DNA from: Muricea muricata
Lineage: Eukaryota > Cnidaria > Anthozoa > Malacalcyonacea > Plexauridae
Direction: 5' to 3'
DNA length: 64,000 nucleotides
NCBI GenBank assembly: GCA_963855995.1
Contig: OY979717.1
Location: 19,877,906 to 19,941,905, forward strand
Shown here: in pieces, positions 46,857 to 57,270 of the stretch
How positions within the stretch are numbered: position 1 is the stretch's first letter
Layout of the letters: every line of letters starts with the position of its first letter
Notes under the pieces: model-generated
The model's database searches: none
What the model saw: the letters and a program-made list of their open reading frames with translations, nothing else
What the model was told of the DNA's origin: nothing
Made by a program: the position numbers and the translations under genes

Positions 46857-47463
46857 ACATGCTAACGATGCCCGAACCCGAATCCGGGACGAAACGTCTA
46901 AAACTGACCACACCCAAATACGACGCTTTTGCCATAGTGCTATCTAATAAACCATAAAAGTTTTGGCTTATCTTATGTGCTAATATGGTTCAGAGATGGT
47001 GCTTTAGGGATCATCATTGGGAGGTGTGATAGGGTTGTAACTAATATTTCACCATAAAATGTCCTTTCAACAATCATGTCGAAATGTAAATTTAGGAGTA
47101 AGAGCTGCAAACAAACAGCAGTCAGCAGTGGACCTACATTACCTTTTTTCCTGGATCTTTTCCTATAGAAACATAGTTGGTATTTATTTAAATATATCAT
47201 CACTATTTTGGTGTAAGATAGTTGGGATTTTGTGACCGAAATATTATTTTAAAATGTACCTACCTCTTGCAAATGGACGTATTTGGCCAAATCCGCTATT
47301 TTACTCCTTGTTTTATCACTAATAGTTGTTGAAATCCTTCCAATTATGCAACTAAGCTCAGGCATAATGGTATCGAAAATATTTAATAACGTTGTAACGA
47401 CGTTTTAAGCAGATTCAAGTTGTTTAACCATCGAGTCGACAAGATAAAACCTAAACTTTGTCC
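46857..47463 (+). pseudogene. Decayed exon-like repeat (AVNM...PEPESG...KLTTPKY), copy 1
   Basis: Reads MPEPESGTKRLKLTTPKY then FAIVLS, followed by a stop. After an insertion of about 300 bp (46975-47275) it resumes RIWPNPL and LLKSFQLCNSA. The same sequence in reverse orientation is at 49017-49340. I do not recognise the family. Probably part of an unidentified mobile element. Confidence 0.5.
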
Positions 47464-48080
47464 CAAGCAGTTCGGCGGCATTGTATAATCCAGTGTCGGT
47501 TGTCATTCACTCCCCATGTCCCGGCCAAAATATATTGCCCACGGGAAACTTGCACGAAATATTTTGGCAGGCTTGTAAACAGAATTTGAAAGGGCGGTAA
47601 AATGCTACGTTTTATATACTTAGTTCTATTTTTTTATTTGTGCACGACCAGAGTTATTTTGTGATTTCCTGCAATTTTATTGGCTGCACGAGCGGGCGGC
47701 TTTTTACGATTTCTTGGCCCGCGGACCAAAAGAGTTATTTTTTAAAACAGACCAAGGAGTGGAGCTGATTGTTGAACTTGAATAAAAGTGTCTAAAAGCC
47801 AAAAACAATCTAACAAAATTAAAGATAGGAAATAGACTGAATTGACCTCAGCAAATGTCTTTTGAAGATTAAAATTTACTTGAAACAACGAAAAAAACGG
47901 CAGAATCTATAACAAAATTTTACAAACAAAGCCGAGCAAAGCCGTACATGTAAAAGCCGGCGTACATATTATGCACGGTACTCATCGAAAAGTAAAAAGC
48001 ACACATTGAAACAAACAGTGAAACGTACAAAAACCCAAAAATAATATTGTTTCGTAACACCTTGACTACTCACCGTTTAG

Positions 48081-48187
48081 GTCGGTCCGTACTAGAAAAA
48101 TATTTTGTCTCGGTCTCAAAAACGTCCCTCAGCCTTCGGCCTCGGGCCATTTTTGAGACCTCGACAAAATGTTTTTCCAGTACGGAC
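48081..48187. repeat. Long hairpin MITE-like palindrome
   Basis: Arms GTCCGTACTAGAAAAATATT and AATGTTTTTCCAGTACGGAC, continuing through GGTCTCAAAAACG / ATTTTTGAGACC, with a GC-rich centre CCTTCGGCC. Imperfect stem of about 45 bp. Confidence 0.75.
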
Positions 48188-49016
48188 CTCCCATCCGGTA
48201 AATAACATATATATATTTTCTTTTCATATATTATTGCTGCCGCAGCGAGTGAGTATTAAGCGAGCGAGCAAGGCAGCATACTAATTTCGTACAGCTGCTC
48301 AATATCTCAATCTTGCCTGAGCCGCAAAGCATGTTGGTTAAAAGTTGTTTTACCAACATGCAACACGCGGCTATATGCGAACTTCACGGAGCACGTGTTC
48401 TTACTGTATTTCTTTCATCAAAGTGGTATAACTTGTGTCGGTCGGCTGCCGGTGCTTCATGATTGTGGCAAGATGTGGTGATATACTTAAATGTTTCATT
48501 TTCACAGGCATAGCGTGTCGCATGTCATAAACTTGTAGCTTTTCGGCTTTGTTCATCCTGCTAACGCATAGGCTACATATGTCGCACAATTAAGTCAGTA
48601 TCAAATTTCCGATATTTGATAGATATGTATTCATTGTACTGATCAATTTATTGCTACTTGCGGTAGCCTTCTACGGCAGTATTCACTATAAGGATGCATT
48701 GCTTACTGAGCACTGAAATCTACATCACCAAATGCTTTAATTAAAACTTTTGGGGGCAGATCAGAATATGGCTTTACATTTTTCATGATTGCAACTTGCA
48801 TTGAAGGTGTCGCATATCATGTTTACTTTGCTAAAGCATATATGCTGAGCAAACCCTAAGTGTACTGATCACTTTATTCCTTCTAGCAGTCGCTGTACGG
48901 CAGCATTTACTACATTTTAGGTATCCTAGTTAATTTTCATAGATAAATTTGTCATTATTGCAGTCAAATTGGCTTGGATGGAAATATAACGTTGACAACC
49001 GACATTCGGTTATACA

Positions 49017-49340
49017 ATGAAACCAAATTTAGACAAAATTCAGGTTTTATCTTTTACTTAAGACCTGGTTACAACGTAATTAAAATATTTTCGATATCAT
49101 CATGTCTCATGAGCTGAGTTGCATAATTGGAAGGATTTCAAAGAATATCGGCGATAAACAGGGGATTTATGTAGCGGATTTGGCCAAATACGCTCAGATA
49201 AGCCAAAACTTTTATGGTTTGGTACTGTAGATAGCACTATGGCGAAATCGTAATATTTGGGTGTGGTCAGTTTAGGACGTTTCATTCCGGATTCGGGTTC
49301 CGGCAGAGTAACCATGTTGACCGCTTTTGTCAACTTGCCC
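49017..49340 (-). pseudogene. Exon-like repeat (AVNM...PEPESG...KLTTPKY), copy 2
   Basis: Uninterrupted version of the 46857-47463 repeat, in reverse orientation: AVNMVTLPEPESGMKRPKL, then KSFGLSERIWPNPL and SLKSFQLCNSAHE. The match continues non-coding to about 49017. Which copy is ancestral is unclear; no domain recognised. Confidence 0.5.
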
Positions 49341-49490
49341 TACAACAGTCGAGATTATCTGTCATAAATGAAATGCATACAGGCTCATATACAGGTCCTA
49401 GACTAAATGCTTTGTATTTTTTTTGCTTTACAAACTAGTTTTTTTTTCATGATCATACAAAAATGTTGCACAAAGTTATTGAAACTATCG

Positions 49491-49770
49491 TTAGAATAAC
49501 GGGTTGCTACGTTTTGCAAGAAACTTAAATACTTCTGCGTATATGTTTACATCGGCTGTGCGCGAACTTTTACTCGTACTTGGCAACCTTATTATGTAAA
49601 CACTGGCGTGTGACTTTGGGCTGCCCATGATAAAACCAGGTGCAAGCGGACTCGTTTTCCTTATTTGGTATTGAAACCGTAACAATCAATGAAAGGATAA
49701 AAGCTAAGACTGAGATTTTACCGAGTGTGAAAAACAGATTTCGCTGATACACTGAGTTAACATAAAATAT
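49491..49770 (-). other. Hydrophobic exon-like ORF
   Basis: A minus-strand frame reads LFFTLGKISVLAFILSLIVT, then a short Cys-containing segment (ACTWFYHGQ), ending near a GTAAAA donor at about 49575. It begins with GTG, not ATG, but after an acceptor-like TTAACTCAG (49758). A TATATAAGG lies at about 49797. It could be a membrane-anchor exon of an unrecognised gene; it does not fit the receptor gene's phase. Confidence 0.2.
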
Positions 49771-49917
49771 CGCGCGAAGGTTGCATCAACTTTTCCTTAT
49801 ATACAATGTACCATAAGAAAAATGTAAAAAAATGTATACTTGCATAAATATGATGTATTTAAAACTGGCACTATGGTGAGTGCTATTATGCTAGTTATTG
49901 ACATATAGAAAACTTAC

Positions 49918-49989
49918 AAGTCTCTCAATTGTTTTGTATATGAGAACACGTCTTCCGGGATTTGCGATATTCGATTGTGTGATAAATCT
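49918..49989 (-). CDS. Receptor gene: LRR exon 2 (72 bp)
   Basis: 72 bp, acceptor TTTTGCTACAG, donor TT|GTAAGT. Reads DLSHNRISQIPEDVF then SYTKQLRDL. Junction codons TT|A (with 51125) and TT|G (with 46235) are both Leu. Confidence 0.92.
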
Positions 49990-51124
49990 CTGTAGCAAAA
50001 AAGTAGAGGTTCAAAACATGAAATATATTCGGCAGAAATTAAGATTCGTTTCAGCTATAGTAAAGCATGCCAGGCACCGAAGAAAGAACAAAAGATATCT
50101 TTTTCCAGGCTTCTCTATACGTTTTCATTAATCCTATTAGGATGAATATGTGAAACTAAAATCGGCTCTTATATAGTTAACGCCATGTACCTATAATTAT
50201 ATTACAGGCGCCGTGAAATCAAGACAAGTTAAAATTCAGTTAAATTTCATATGTGAAATTTTAATTTGTTTCATTACATATTAAGGACTATCTACACGAT
50301 ACGATTTGTCGCATACGATTCTTACTCTGGTAGTCTGGTATATCTGATCGAGTTAACACGCGTAAAATTAAAAAACGTCAGGTTTCAAGTTTCTTCATCA
50401 GCGAACGAGTAAAAATCTGACATCAGCGCTCGTTTCCTTACGCCACAGTAAGAACTGTATGCGACAAATCGTACCGGCCTTTACGATATGTAAGTCAGTA
50501 AGAACCAACTGTGCATGTGCATTTTTCTTGAGCTGTTTAAATTTAAACTAGACGAGGGACATTTATAATATCGCCCTGAGAGCGATAAAACTGATACCAA
50601 CTCGTCCCGAGAGTGATAACCTGTTTATTACATAATTCTGCATTGGTCAGGGTAAAAAATACTTGAGGCTATTTTGAAAATGAACATTTCACCAATGTAA
50701 AATCATAAAATCATTAAACACAGAGGAATTAACAAACACAAACAAAAAATAACTTATCTTTTAATAGCTGCAAGTTTCTGTGTGATTTTCTCACTCTAAT
50801 AATGTTTTTAAATCGTATATTTTGTAAAATTTCACGTCGACAATCCTTCGGTCAGACGCCATCTTTGTTTTGACAGCGACAAATTTTGCGGGGCAAAAAG
50901 CGATATCAGGGACATTTTTATATCACCTGTCATCGCCCTCATAAAGGCCCAAGTATGTGATATGTATTTATTCTATACTTATTCACATGTGTTAATCATT
51001 ATTTCGTATGGGAAATTTGAACGCTTCTCATGTGAGATGTCATATTCACAGTGAAATCAAATGTGCAATTTTTACAAGGATTAATGGTAGCAAACTATAT
51101 TTGATTATTACAAAATAAACTTAC
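49990..51124. other. Intron of the receptor gene
   Basis: No gene seen. A diffuse inverted pair lies around ACGATACGATTTGTCGCATA (50297) and ATGCGACAAATCGTA (50459), about 180 bp across, probably a MITE. Confidence 0.45.
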
Positions 51125-51199
51125 AATTTATGGACATAAGTGAATTCCCGAAGATCAAACTTGTTCAAAGTGTTAATAGCGTTTTTCTCAAGAAGATAC
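51125..51199 (-). CDS. Receptor gene: LRR exon 1 (75 bp)
   Basis: 75 bp between acceptor CATGTACTTTTCAG and donor TT|GTAAGT. Reads YLLEKNAINTLNKFDL then REFTYVHKL, an LRR with one extra residue. Its first base completes GA|G (Glu) with the cap exon at 62017-62131, giving the continuous reading NVQEYLLEKNAINTL, as expected after an LRRNT. Confidence 0.85.
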
Positions 51200-51843
51200 C
51201 TGAAAAGTACATGAATATCTTTAATTCATTATGAATACAATTACATGCAAATAAGGAAATCCAATGTTTTACAGTTTCAAGAAATGATACATGGGTATAT
51301 AAGTTCGCGGCAAGTTAAAAGTCAGAAAGATCAAAATGCGTACTAAAACGAAAAAGCATGTTTTGTGCTTCATATAATCAAAAACGTTTTGACAATACTT
51401 AGAGAACATGGACAGGGAATGATACTTACGGTGACCAATTACGGACATGTACTTTCCGTAGAAAATTATGTAGTTCGTTTCGTAGGATATACGTTGTCTT
51501 CATTACAAATGCTGTCATTTTCCGTAAAAATGCAGTATTTTTCGTTGAGATGAAAAGTTTTTCCGTAGAAACTGTATTACACAAAGAAAATGTTTAATTT
51601 CCGTCACAAAAAATGTAATGATATTCGTAAGGAGAAGTTTACACTTTTGTGTAAGCAATTCTATGCTCCCACATGCTTGTCCTCCAGGTTCAGCGCACGC
51701 TGAAAAAACCTTAAGAATACTGGCGTGAATTCACGATATTCTGTACGGTGATATTCTGTAACGTTTCATCAATTAATGCTTGAAAATCATAGCCTCAGGA
51801 ACACAAATTCGCTGTCTATATAATTATTACAACTGCTTTCACT
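51200..51843. other. Intron of the receptor gene
   Basis: No gene recognised. Motifs such as TTTCCGTAGAAAA recur several times at 51450-51570. Confidence 0.35.
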
Positions 51844-52309
51844 TTACTCCATACGGTCTCGACAGGATTCAACATTGGGCAATACGGCTCCAGACGACAG
51901 ATACAGTAGTTGCTCAATCTCACATTCTTCAAACTTACTATGACAAGGAACATTGTCACAAACCACGACAACTGAGTCCATGGTTTTGCCAACAGGGAGA
52001 TGTTCCAGCATTTCCAGCAACCACCCTTGGCAGTATCGGCGCTTTAAACGCTCCACGACCTGCGGTCATGTATATTATCTGATAGGCTGATAATGCACAG
52101 ACAACATGAATATGTTGGGTCTCTTGGATGTTGGGAGCGCCATAACTGCTCGCTCACCAACAAGTGCTCTCCCTTGACCCCTACGGTCTCCCTGACTGAC
52201 CTGTTGAACATAATGTCTTCGCAGTTCTTTGTTGGCGCCCGTGTTCATAGTAGCAGAAATAGCATGAGCCTTTTTTATGGTTATAAGTTTCCCCTGCAAA
52301 TAATTGTGG
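51844..52309 (-). pseudogene. IS630/Tc1-type DDE transposase fragment (C-terminal part)
   Basis: The frame at 51844-52056 contains VVVVCDNVPCHSKFEE, the D-N-x-P-x-H motif around the second catalytic Asp of IS630/Tc1 transposases, and a decayed LPNVES (normally P-x-L-NP-x-E with the third acid). Upstream (52075-52299) are frameshifted pieces with ISATMNTGANKELRR and QGRALVGERA. The stretch 51989-52309 is nearly identical, without gaps, to 59511-59831. Confidence 0.75.
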
Positions 52310-52475
52310 TTAATGGTTCAAATGCGTGAATACTGGAAAAATGCTGAAAAGCATTAAGGACACACAGACGTACACAATTTTTGTGGGAGAATGGGGTCGT
52401 AGGATTGAAGTACTCCAGCTTTATATTAGTCAGTTGAACCCAATTAGACTCGTTACAGTTATACGTATATATTCG

Positions 52476-52675
52476 TCCTGAGGGTATCTATAAGGCCCTG
52501 CAGGAGATAAAAGATGCTCAACGTGGGGTGATAATCCCCAGTGGGGTGATAATCCCCATAGAGCCATGTTAGACAGGGTGATAATCCCAACATCCAACAT
52601 GTATTGCTAGATAGGGTGATAATCCCTTCTTCCAGCAATCAATCTGAACCTATGGGTGATAATCCCCTAGGTCAG
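52476..52675. repeat. Array of hairpins with shared loop GGGTGATAATCCC
   Basis: Five copies of GGGTGATAATCCC in 150 bp. Each is the apex of its own stem: 52524-52540 and 52542-52558 (TGGGG/CCCCA), 52565-52601 (CATGTT/AACATG), 52604-52638 (TTGCT/AGCAA), 52644-52675 (CTGA-CCTA/TAGG-TCAG). The stems differ in sequence but remain complementary. Two of them share an internal loop AGAYA opposite a run ending TCC. A related hairpin with another loop (TCCTG-GGG/CCC-CAGGA) precedes them at 52476-52505. Confidence 0.85.
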
Positions 52676-53749
52676 TTCCTATAAATTAGTTTACTATTTA
52701 CATAAATACAACTGAGTCTATGGGCTTGAAGGTGATATTTGGAGCACTTCATCCCCACAAATGTAGTGTATTCCCCATAGACGAAGTCAGACCGCACAAA
52801 AATTTGCGTAACGCAGAGAAAGTCGAGGGATTTTAGTAAGTTTTGGTAGTGACTCTATAATGTTGAACCAATAACTTTAAGTAGACTCCCCATGTTCAGG
52901 TGAGGCCAAGATAGCGGAAATTAACGTTCAGCAGGTATAACTATTGTGAAGTTTTTTTTTTTTAGTTATCGTTCCAGCTAAAACTTTAGTTAACTTGATT
53001 TTGATAATGATTTTAGGATACAATGAAATAGAATTAAAAGAAACCGGTGTTGGCGAGCATGGCTGACACTCCCGATAGTGTGGGACAGCTAGCGGTGCTT
53101 AACTCACTGTGCAAGCCGCTATGTTTCCCGATTCAGTATAGTGTTTGGTTATGCGACTTAAGCAGAAACCAATTTGAAATAAATAAACTGTGTCAAAATT
53201 TAACTCTAATAAGATGCCGAATGCCGCTAGAATTAATATCAATTTTTGAAAGTAAACATTGAAATTTAAGTACAGTTTGGAGAAATAGATTTTCCTTTGT
53301 GTAAGCAGAAATTTTTTCCACTGGTCTTAATAACGGGGTAGAATTTCTTGATATGTGTCAAATACAGATCTTGTGCTCAATATTTCTCAAGATATCTCAT
53401 CTAGGAAAGCAATCATATTTGTATCGCATGTCTAAACCAGGTTAAGATATATTCAGCTGATTAGATCAGGTAAGATTACACAATAATCTCTCTTGGTAAG
53501 CGTTATTTGTGCTCGTGTTCTACCACAAACGACAAATTGTGTGCATTTTGATTAGATTTTAAACGAAATATGCAATAAAAATTTTGGAATGCCCGGAATA
53601 CTTACGATACCATATACAGCTGGCGCACATCATGATAAATGTAATATCAGATGCGACACTCAAACTAGGTGCCACAATCCCCTTGAGACGCTGGTGTTGT
53701 TGCAAAATCTGCTGTACCGTACTCGCCAGAGCGCGGGGAAGAAACCGCG
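52676..53749. other. No gene recognised
   Basis: Intronic sequence. The 71-codon frame at 53047-53262 has no recognisable domain. Confidence 0.4.
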
Positions 53750-54309
53750 TCAACAGCTAGTATACACGCATGCTTGAAACGATGTTGGAGACACTATACA
53801 AGCTCTTCTACAGGACTGAGACGCGACGCTCGACGTTAGGTTTGGACAAGAATCTGCGGTGTTGACCGCGATCTCGTCTAGAACAGCTGGGCTGCTGTTG
53901 TAACAAACTTGCTGAGGCATCGTGGACATGGCTTCGACAGCGACACGGGCCGCATTGGTTGCTATAACGGCTACCGATTCTTCCACGCTACGAGAAACAG
54001 TTGATCATATCTTACATGCGCCAAATGGTCCTCGGTAAATAACGAAGATTGTGGGTTTTCACGTTAAGGAAATGTCAACGTAGATGGCAAATTTGCGTTC
54101 CCTGCGGCATCTACCGTTGGCCTCGAAGACGAAGTAATTGCGTGTTGTTGTAGCGAGAGACTAAAGCATTCTTTTGTCCATGGTTAGGTAGTCCTCTCTC
54201 AGTACATTGGCGTCGTAAACTCTCCGTATCACTATTGGCCGCCGTTGATCGAGATCGATAATTGCGGTTAGAAATCCCTTTGGCGTTTTTACGACGAACA
54301 GGAGGCATT
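53750..54309 (-). pseudogene. SAP-gag relic 2 (DIRS type)
   Basis: Starts MPPVRRKN at 54309, followed by the SAP-like motif SLRRQCTERGLPNHGQKNAL (about 54210-54150) and then, in shifted frames, helix and linker pieces such as AVIATNAARVAVEAM (about 53940-53985). Same layout as relic 1 directly upstream. No RT or recombinase follows. Truncated. Confidence 0.65.
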
Positions 54310-54875
54310 TCGATGAATAATAATTTGCGTTGAAATTCAAAATTATTGTAGCAGCTCCTATCTCTTGAGACGAATTTGGCAGGAACTTCGTTGAAGCCAT
54401 TAGCATACGGCGCAGTGGTTGTCGAAGGCGGTACGGAACTTTCCATTTGTATTTCGACGCTCGGGACAGCAACGTTGGTCGACGCTGTTTCAGATTGGGT
54501 TGTTGGTTGAGAGTGTTGCCGTTGAGGGATCGTGTTAGTCATGGCTTCGATGGCAGTGCGTGCGGCGTTTGACGATATCTTAGCGATGGCTTGTTCGACG
54601 CCTCGGCTTACGAGACTTTGAATTTGCGTTAACTGTGTCGCGGAAAAAACTGACTCCGATGGCGAAGGTTGTATATTTCGTGCTTCTGGTGACTGTCGAC
54701 TGTTTGCTTCGGCTTGTGATTGAGCGTGTTGTTGCAAACGTGAAACAAGGACATGTCGACGGCCATGTGTTGGTAAGCCTTTCTCAGCGCATTTCTGACG
54801 AAGGCTCGCGATGTTATCGCCATTGACTGCTGGTGTTGAATTGGTCGGTTCACTTCTGCGTCTCAGAGGAGGCAT
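54310..54875 (-). pseudogene. SAP-gag relic 1 (DIRS type)
   Basis: Starts MPPLRRRSEPTNS at 54875. SAP-like motif SLRQKCAEKGLPTHGRRHVL, Gln/Ser-rich linker, helix FSATQLTQIQSLVSRGVEQA and ISSNAARTAIEAM. The helix parallels the one in the DIRS gag at 11409-12478. The frame runs on into relic 2, so one element is inserted in, or tandemly joined to, the other. Confidence 0.7.
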
Positions 54876-55182
54876 TGTCGCAATATCAGTGAATGAAAAA
54901 GCCTCTATTTTAAATTTTAAACGTTTATGAGCGCGTAGAACCGTACTCGTGGTAGCTTTACACAAAGTGATAGTTAGAAGGTCGCGGAATGTTTAACGTT
55001 ATGGTGACGCGGATTCTCATTGGTTAGTTTTATTCCAATTAAGGAATGGCATTTTGATTGCGTAGGCTCGCTTCCGATACACGTGTTTGTATCGTGCTAT
55101 GGCACAAGGAGGAAATGACCCAAAGTGGCGACTGATTTATATCACACCTTTTTGAAGTAAATGCATTGTCCCATTAACTTAA

Positions 55183-55398
55183 AGTGCCCCTACAGGCAAA
55201 TTTTTTTATTGGCGATGTTAAATCTAGGCATGATTTCTATTATATCTGTCCAAAAATTTTTTGATTTGGTCAAATCGTTCGTATTTTATGACCGTTTAAA
55301 GTTGGCCTTCGATGGACCTTGTCCGTCATTTTTAGAGCCTGGAACGAGCACGTTTTGTGACGTAATCCAAGGTAGTCGGCTTCTAGCTTTGGTGCGCT
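55183..55398 (+). repeat. Left terminal repeat, or solo TTAA MITE
   Basis: 216 bp between TTAA at 55179-55182 and 55399-55402; outer end AGTGCCCC, inner end GGTGCGCT. Inverted homologue at 59237-59460. Confidence 0.75.
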
Positions 55399-55598
55399 TT
55401 AATGTCAAGATCAACTTTTAGTTACACTCTACCGTTTCTGGTTTGGTTGCATTTGGTTAAACTTTACACTGTTTTTTTTAAATATCATGTCTTCTGATAA
55501 TGAAACCGATTCGGTGGAGAGTTATCAAACGGATGACTCGGATATAAACTTTATTCAGGGGTATATTATGGAATGCCCCGAGCGTGAAAATTCCAGCA

Positions 55599-56165
55599 AT
55601 GGGCGCATTTGCCCACGAACCTTTGGCCAACGAAGAGTGGCTGGAAAACTATCATAGACAAGAAAGAGAGCGCCTAGAGTTAGAAGAAAAGCTAAGAAAT
55701 AGGCTAGATGGCTCTGTGGAAGTGAGCGAGTGGTAAGTGAATTAGTAAACATGGATTAAAATCGTATTTGTTTCGTGCAATTTTAATTGTATTTGGAAAG
55801 GTAGCGTTGAAGTCTTCCTCATCTCTAAATGTTTTTACCACAGGTGTAGTTGTGGTAATTGTGGGATCACACTCCTCACTAATTTAAAGGAATGTCAGTG
55901 CTGTGTCGCACTGGAAGGATGCGATGAAGCTATGAAAAGCGAAGAAGTCATCATAGATCTCAAAGCCGACGGTATTGAAATGTGTATAACTCAACACCCC
56001 GGATTCAACTGCATACGCCTCCAAAAGTGGAGTTTGAAGCAAGCTGCAGTCAATTACAAAACCAAGAATAAAACAAAATACAGTCAAGTGGGAACACAGA
56101 ATAGGTTGAATAATTTATTTAATTTATACTCTTGCTTATGTTCAACACCACAGCATATTTTATAA
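55599..56165 (+). CDS. P2X7 C-terminal (ballast) domain-like protein, two exons
   Basis: Exons 55599-55732 and 55844-56165 (donor TG|GTAAGT, acceptor TTTTTACCACAG) give 151 residues. Exon 1: MGAFAHEPLANEEW, then a charged helix. The junction makes a Trp followed by CSCGNCG, ECQCC and GCDEAM, then IEMCITQHPGFNCIRLQKW. This order of Cys pairs, CITxHPGF and a following Trp is the zinc-binding cytoplasmic ballast domain known from the vertebrate P2X7 C-terminus. There is no channel part. An ATG at 55487 starts a Ser/Asp-rich frame (MSSDNETDSVESY) that would join with a one-base shift near 55570, so the true N-terminus may be longer. The end lacks the usual final Arg/Tyr/Trp block and is probably truncated. 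It sits within the TTAA element, convergent with the transposase. Confidence 0.7.
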
Positions 56166-57270
56166 GCTTGACTTTACTGTTCAAGACCACAGCATATTTC
56201 ATAAATTCTTATTTGTTTTTGTTTTTAAGTTTTTACGCAGCATCTCTTATAGGGAGTTTACAAGACTGGTACATGGTCCCCTCAGTAATAGGAGAATTCC
56301 ACTACCTGCATGTGCTTACACTGCAATTAGGAATAAATTTCCTGTTGTTGATAAAGAAAGTTTTATTGGATATTCTGATGACTCAACTAGGAAATTCTAG
56401 CATGGTTAATACGTATACATCTGGGGCTGGTTGTTCAAACAAAAGTAACTAAGTAAGATAACTTAACCCTGGGTTTACTTATTTATTTCAATAGTTTGTT
56501 CCAGAAAAGATCCATCCCCCTCCCACCGGGGAAATTAACAATACCACCTTCCCTTCATTAGACAGTTTATACAAATTTAAGACATCAGACAAACCCCCCA
56601 ATGGTTGGAAATTCCTGGATGACAGAAATTTCATCTGTTGGTGGGTTATGGATCTTTTTTGGAATGACCCAATCTACTTTATAAACTTGGGGATATGTTT
56701 TCAAAAATATCTTGTCATAAATGGATTTGTGGAATGCACAAACTAAAACAGGTGGTTAAATTTTAACCTGGGATTAGCATTAACCTACTTTGCAACAACT
56801 GGTCCCAGATGTAACAAACATCTACAATTTGTCATAAAATTTTTTGTTCATTAATATAAATTATTCTTTTGAACATAAATAGAAATGGTGGGCATAAATA
56901 AACTGAAGTGAAGTGCAAGTGTGTTATGTAACTTATTTTACTCTGTTAAGCTCCAATGTGCCCAAATGTGCCCTGCTTTATTCTCTCTCTGTCTAATGTC
57001 AGTTGAATTTAATGTCCAAGAGGACAACAGAGTAAAACAAGTATTACAGATTTGGCAAATTTGTGCAGTATACTGTACGGAATGAAACTGGTGACCGCTA
57101 CCAACTTCTCACTTGTTCAGTGGGCAGTCTTTCACATTTTTGTGCCCCTTCATAGGATGCCCACATGATCCGCAATGAGGAGCAACCCTGCTTTTTCCCA
57201 AATCTTTTTCTTTTCCTCGTTGCTCCTGATAATGTAATACTGAAAAGTAAAAAAAATAAACATAGTTTAC

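Noticed and set aside
52524-52675. CRISPR-like short repeats GGGTGATAATCCC
   Set aside because: Spacing is irregular and the spacers are complementary to each other; hairpin array in an animal genome.
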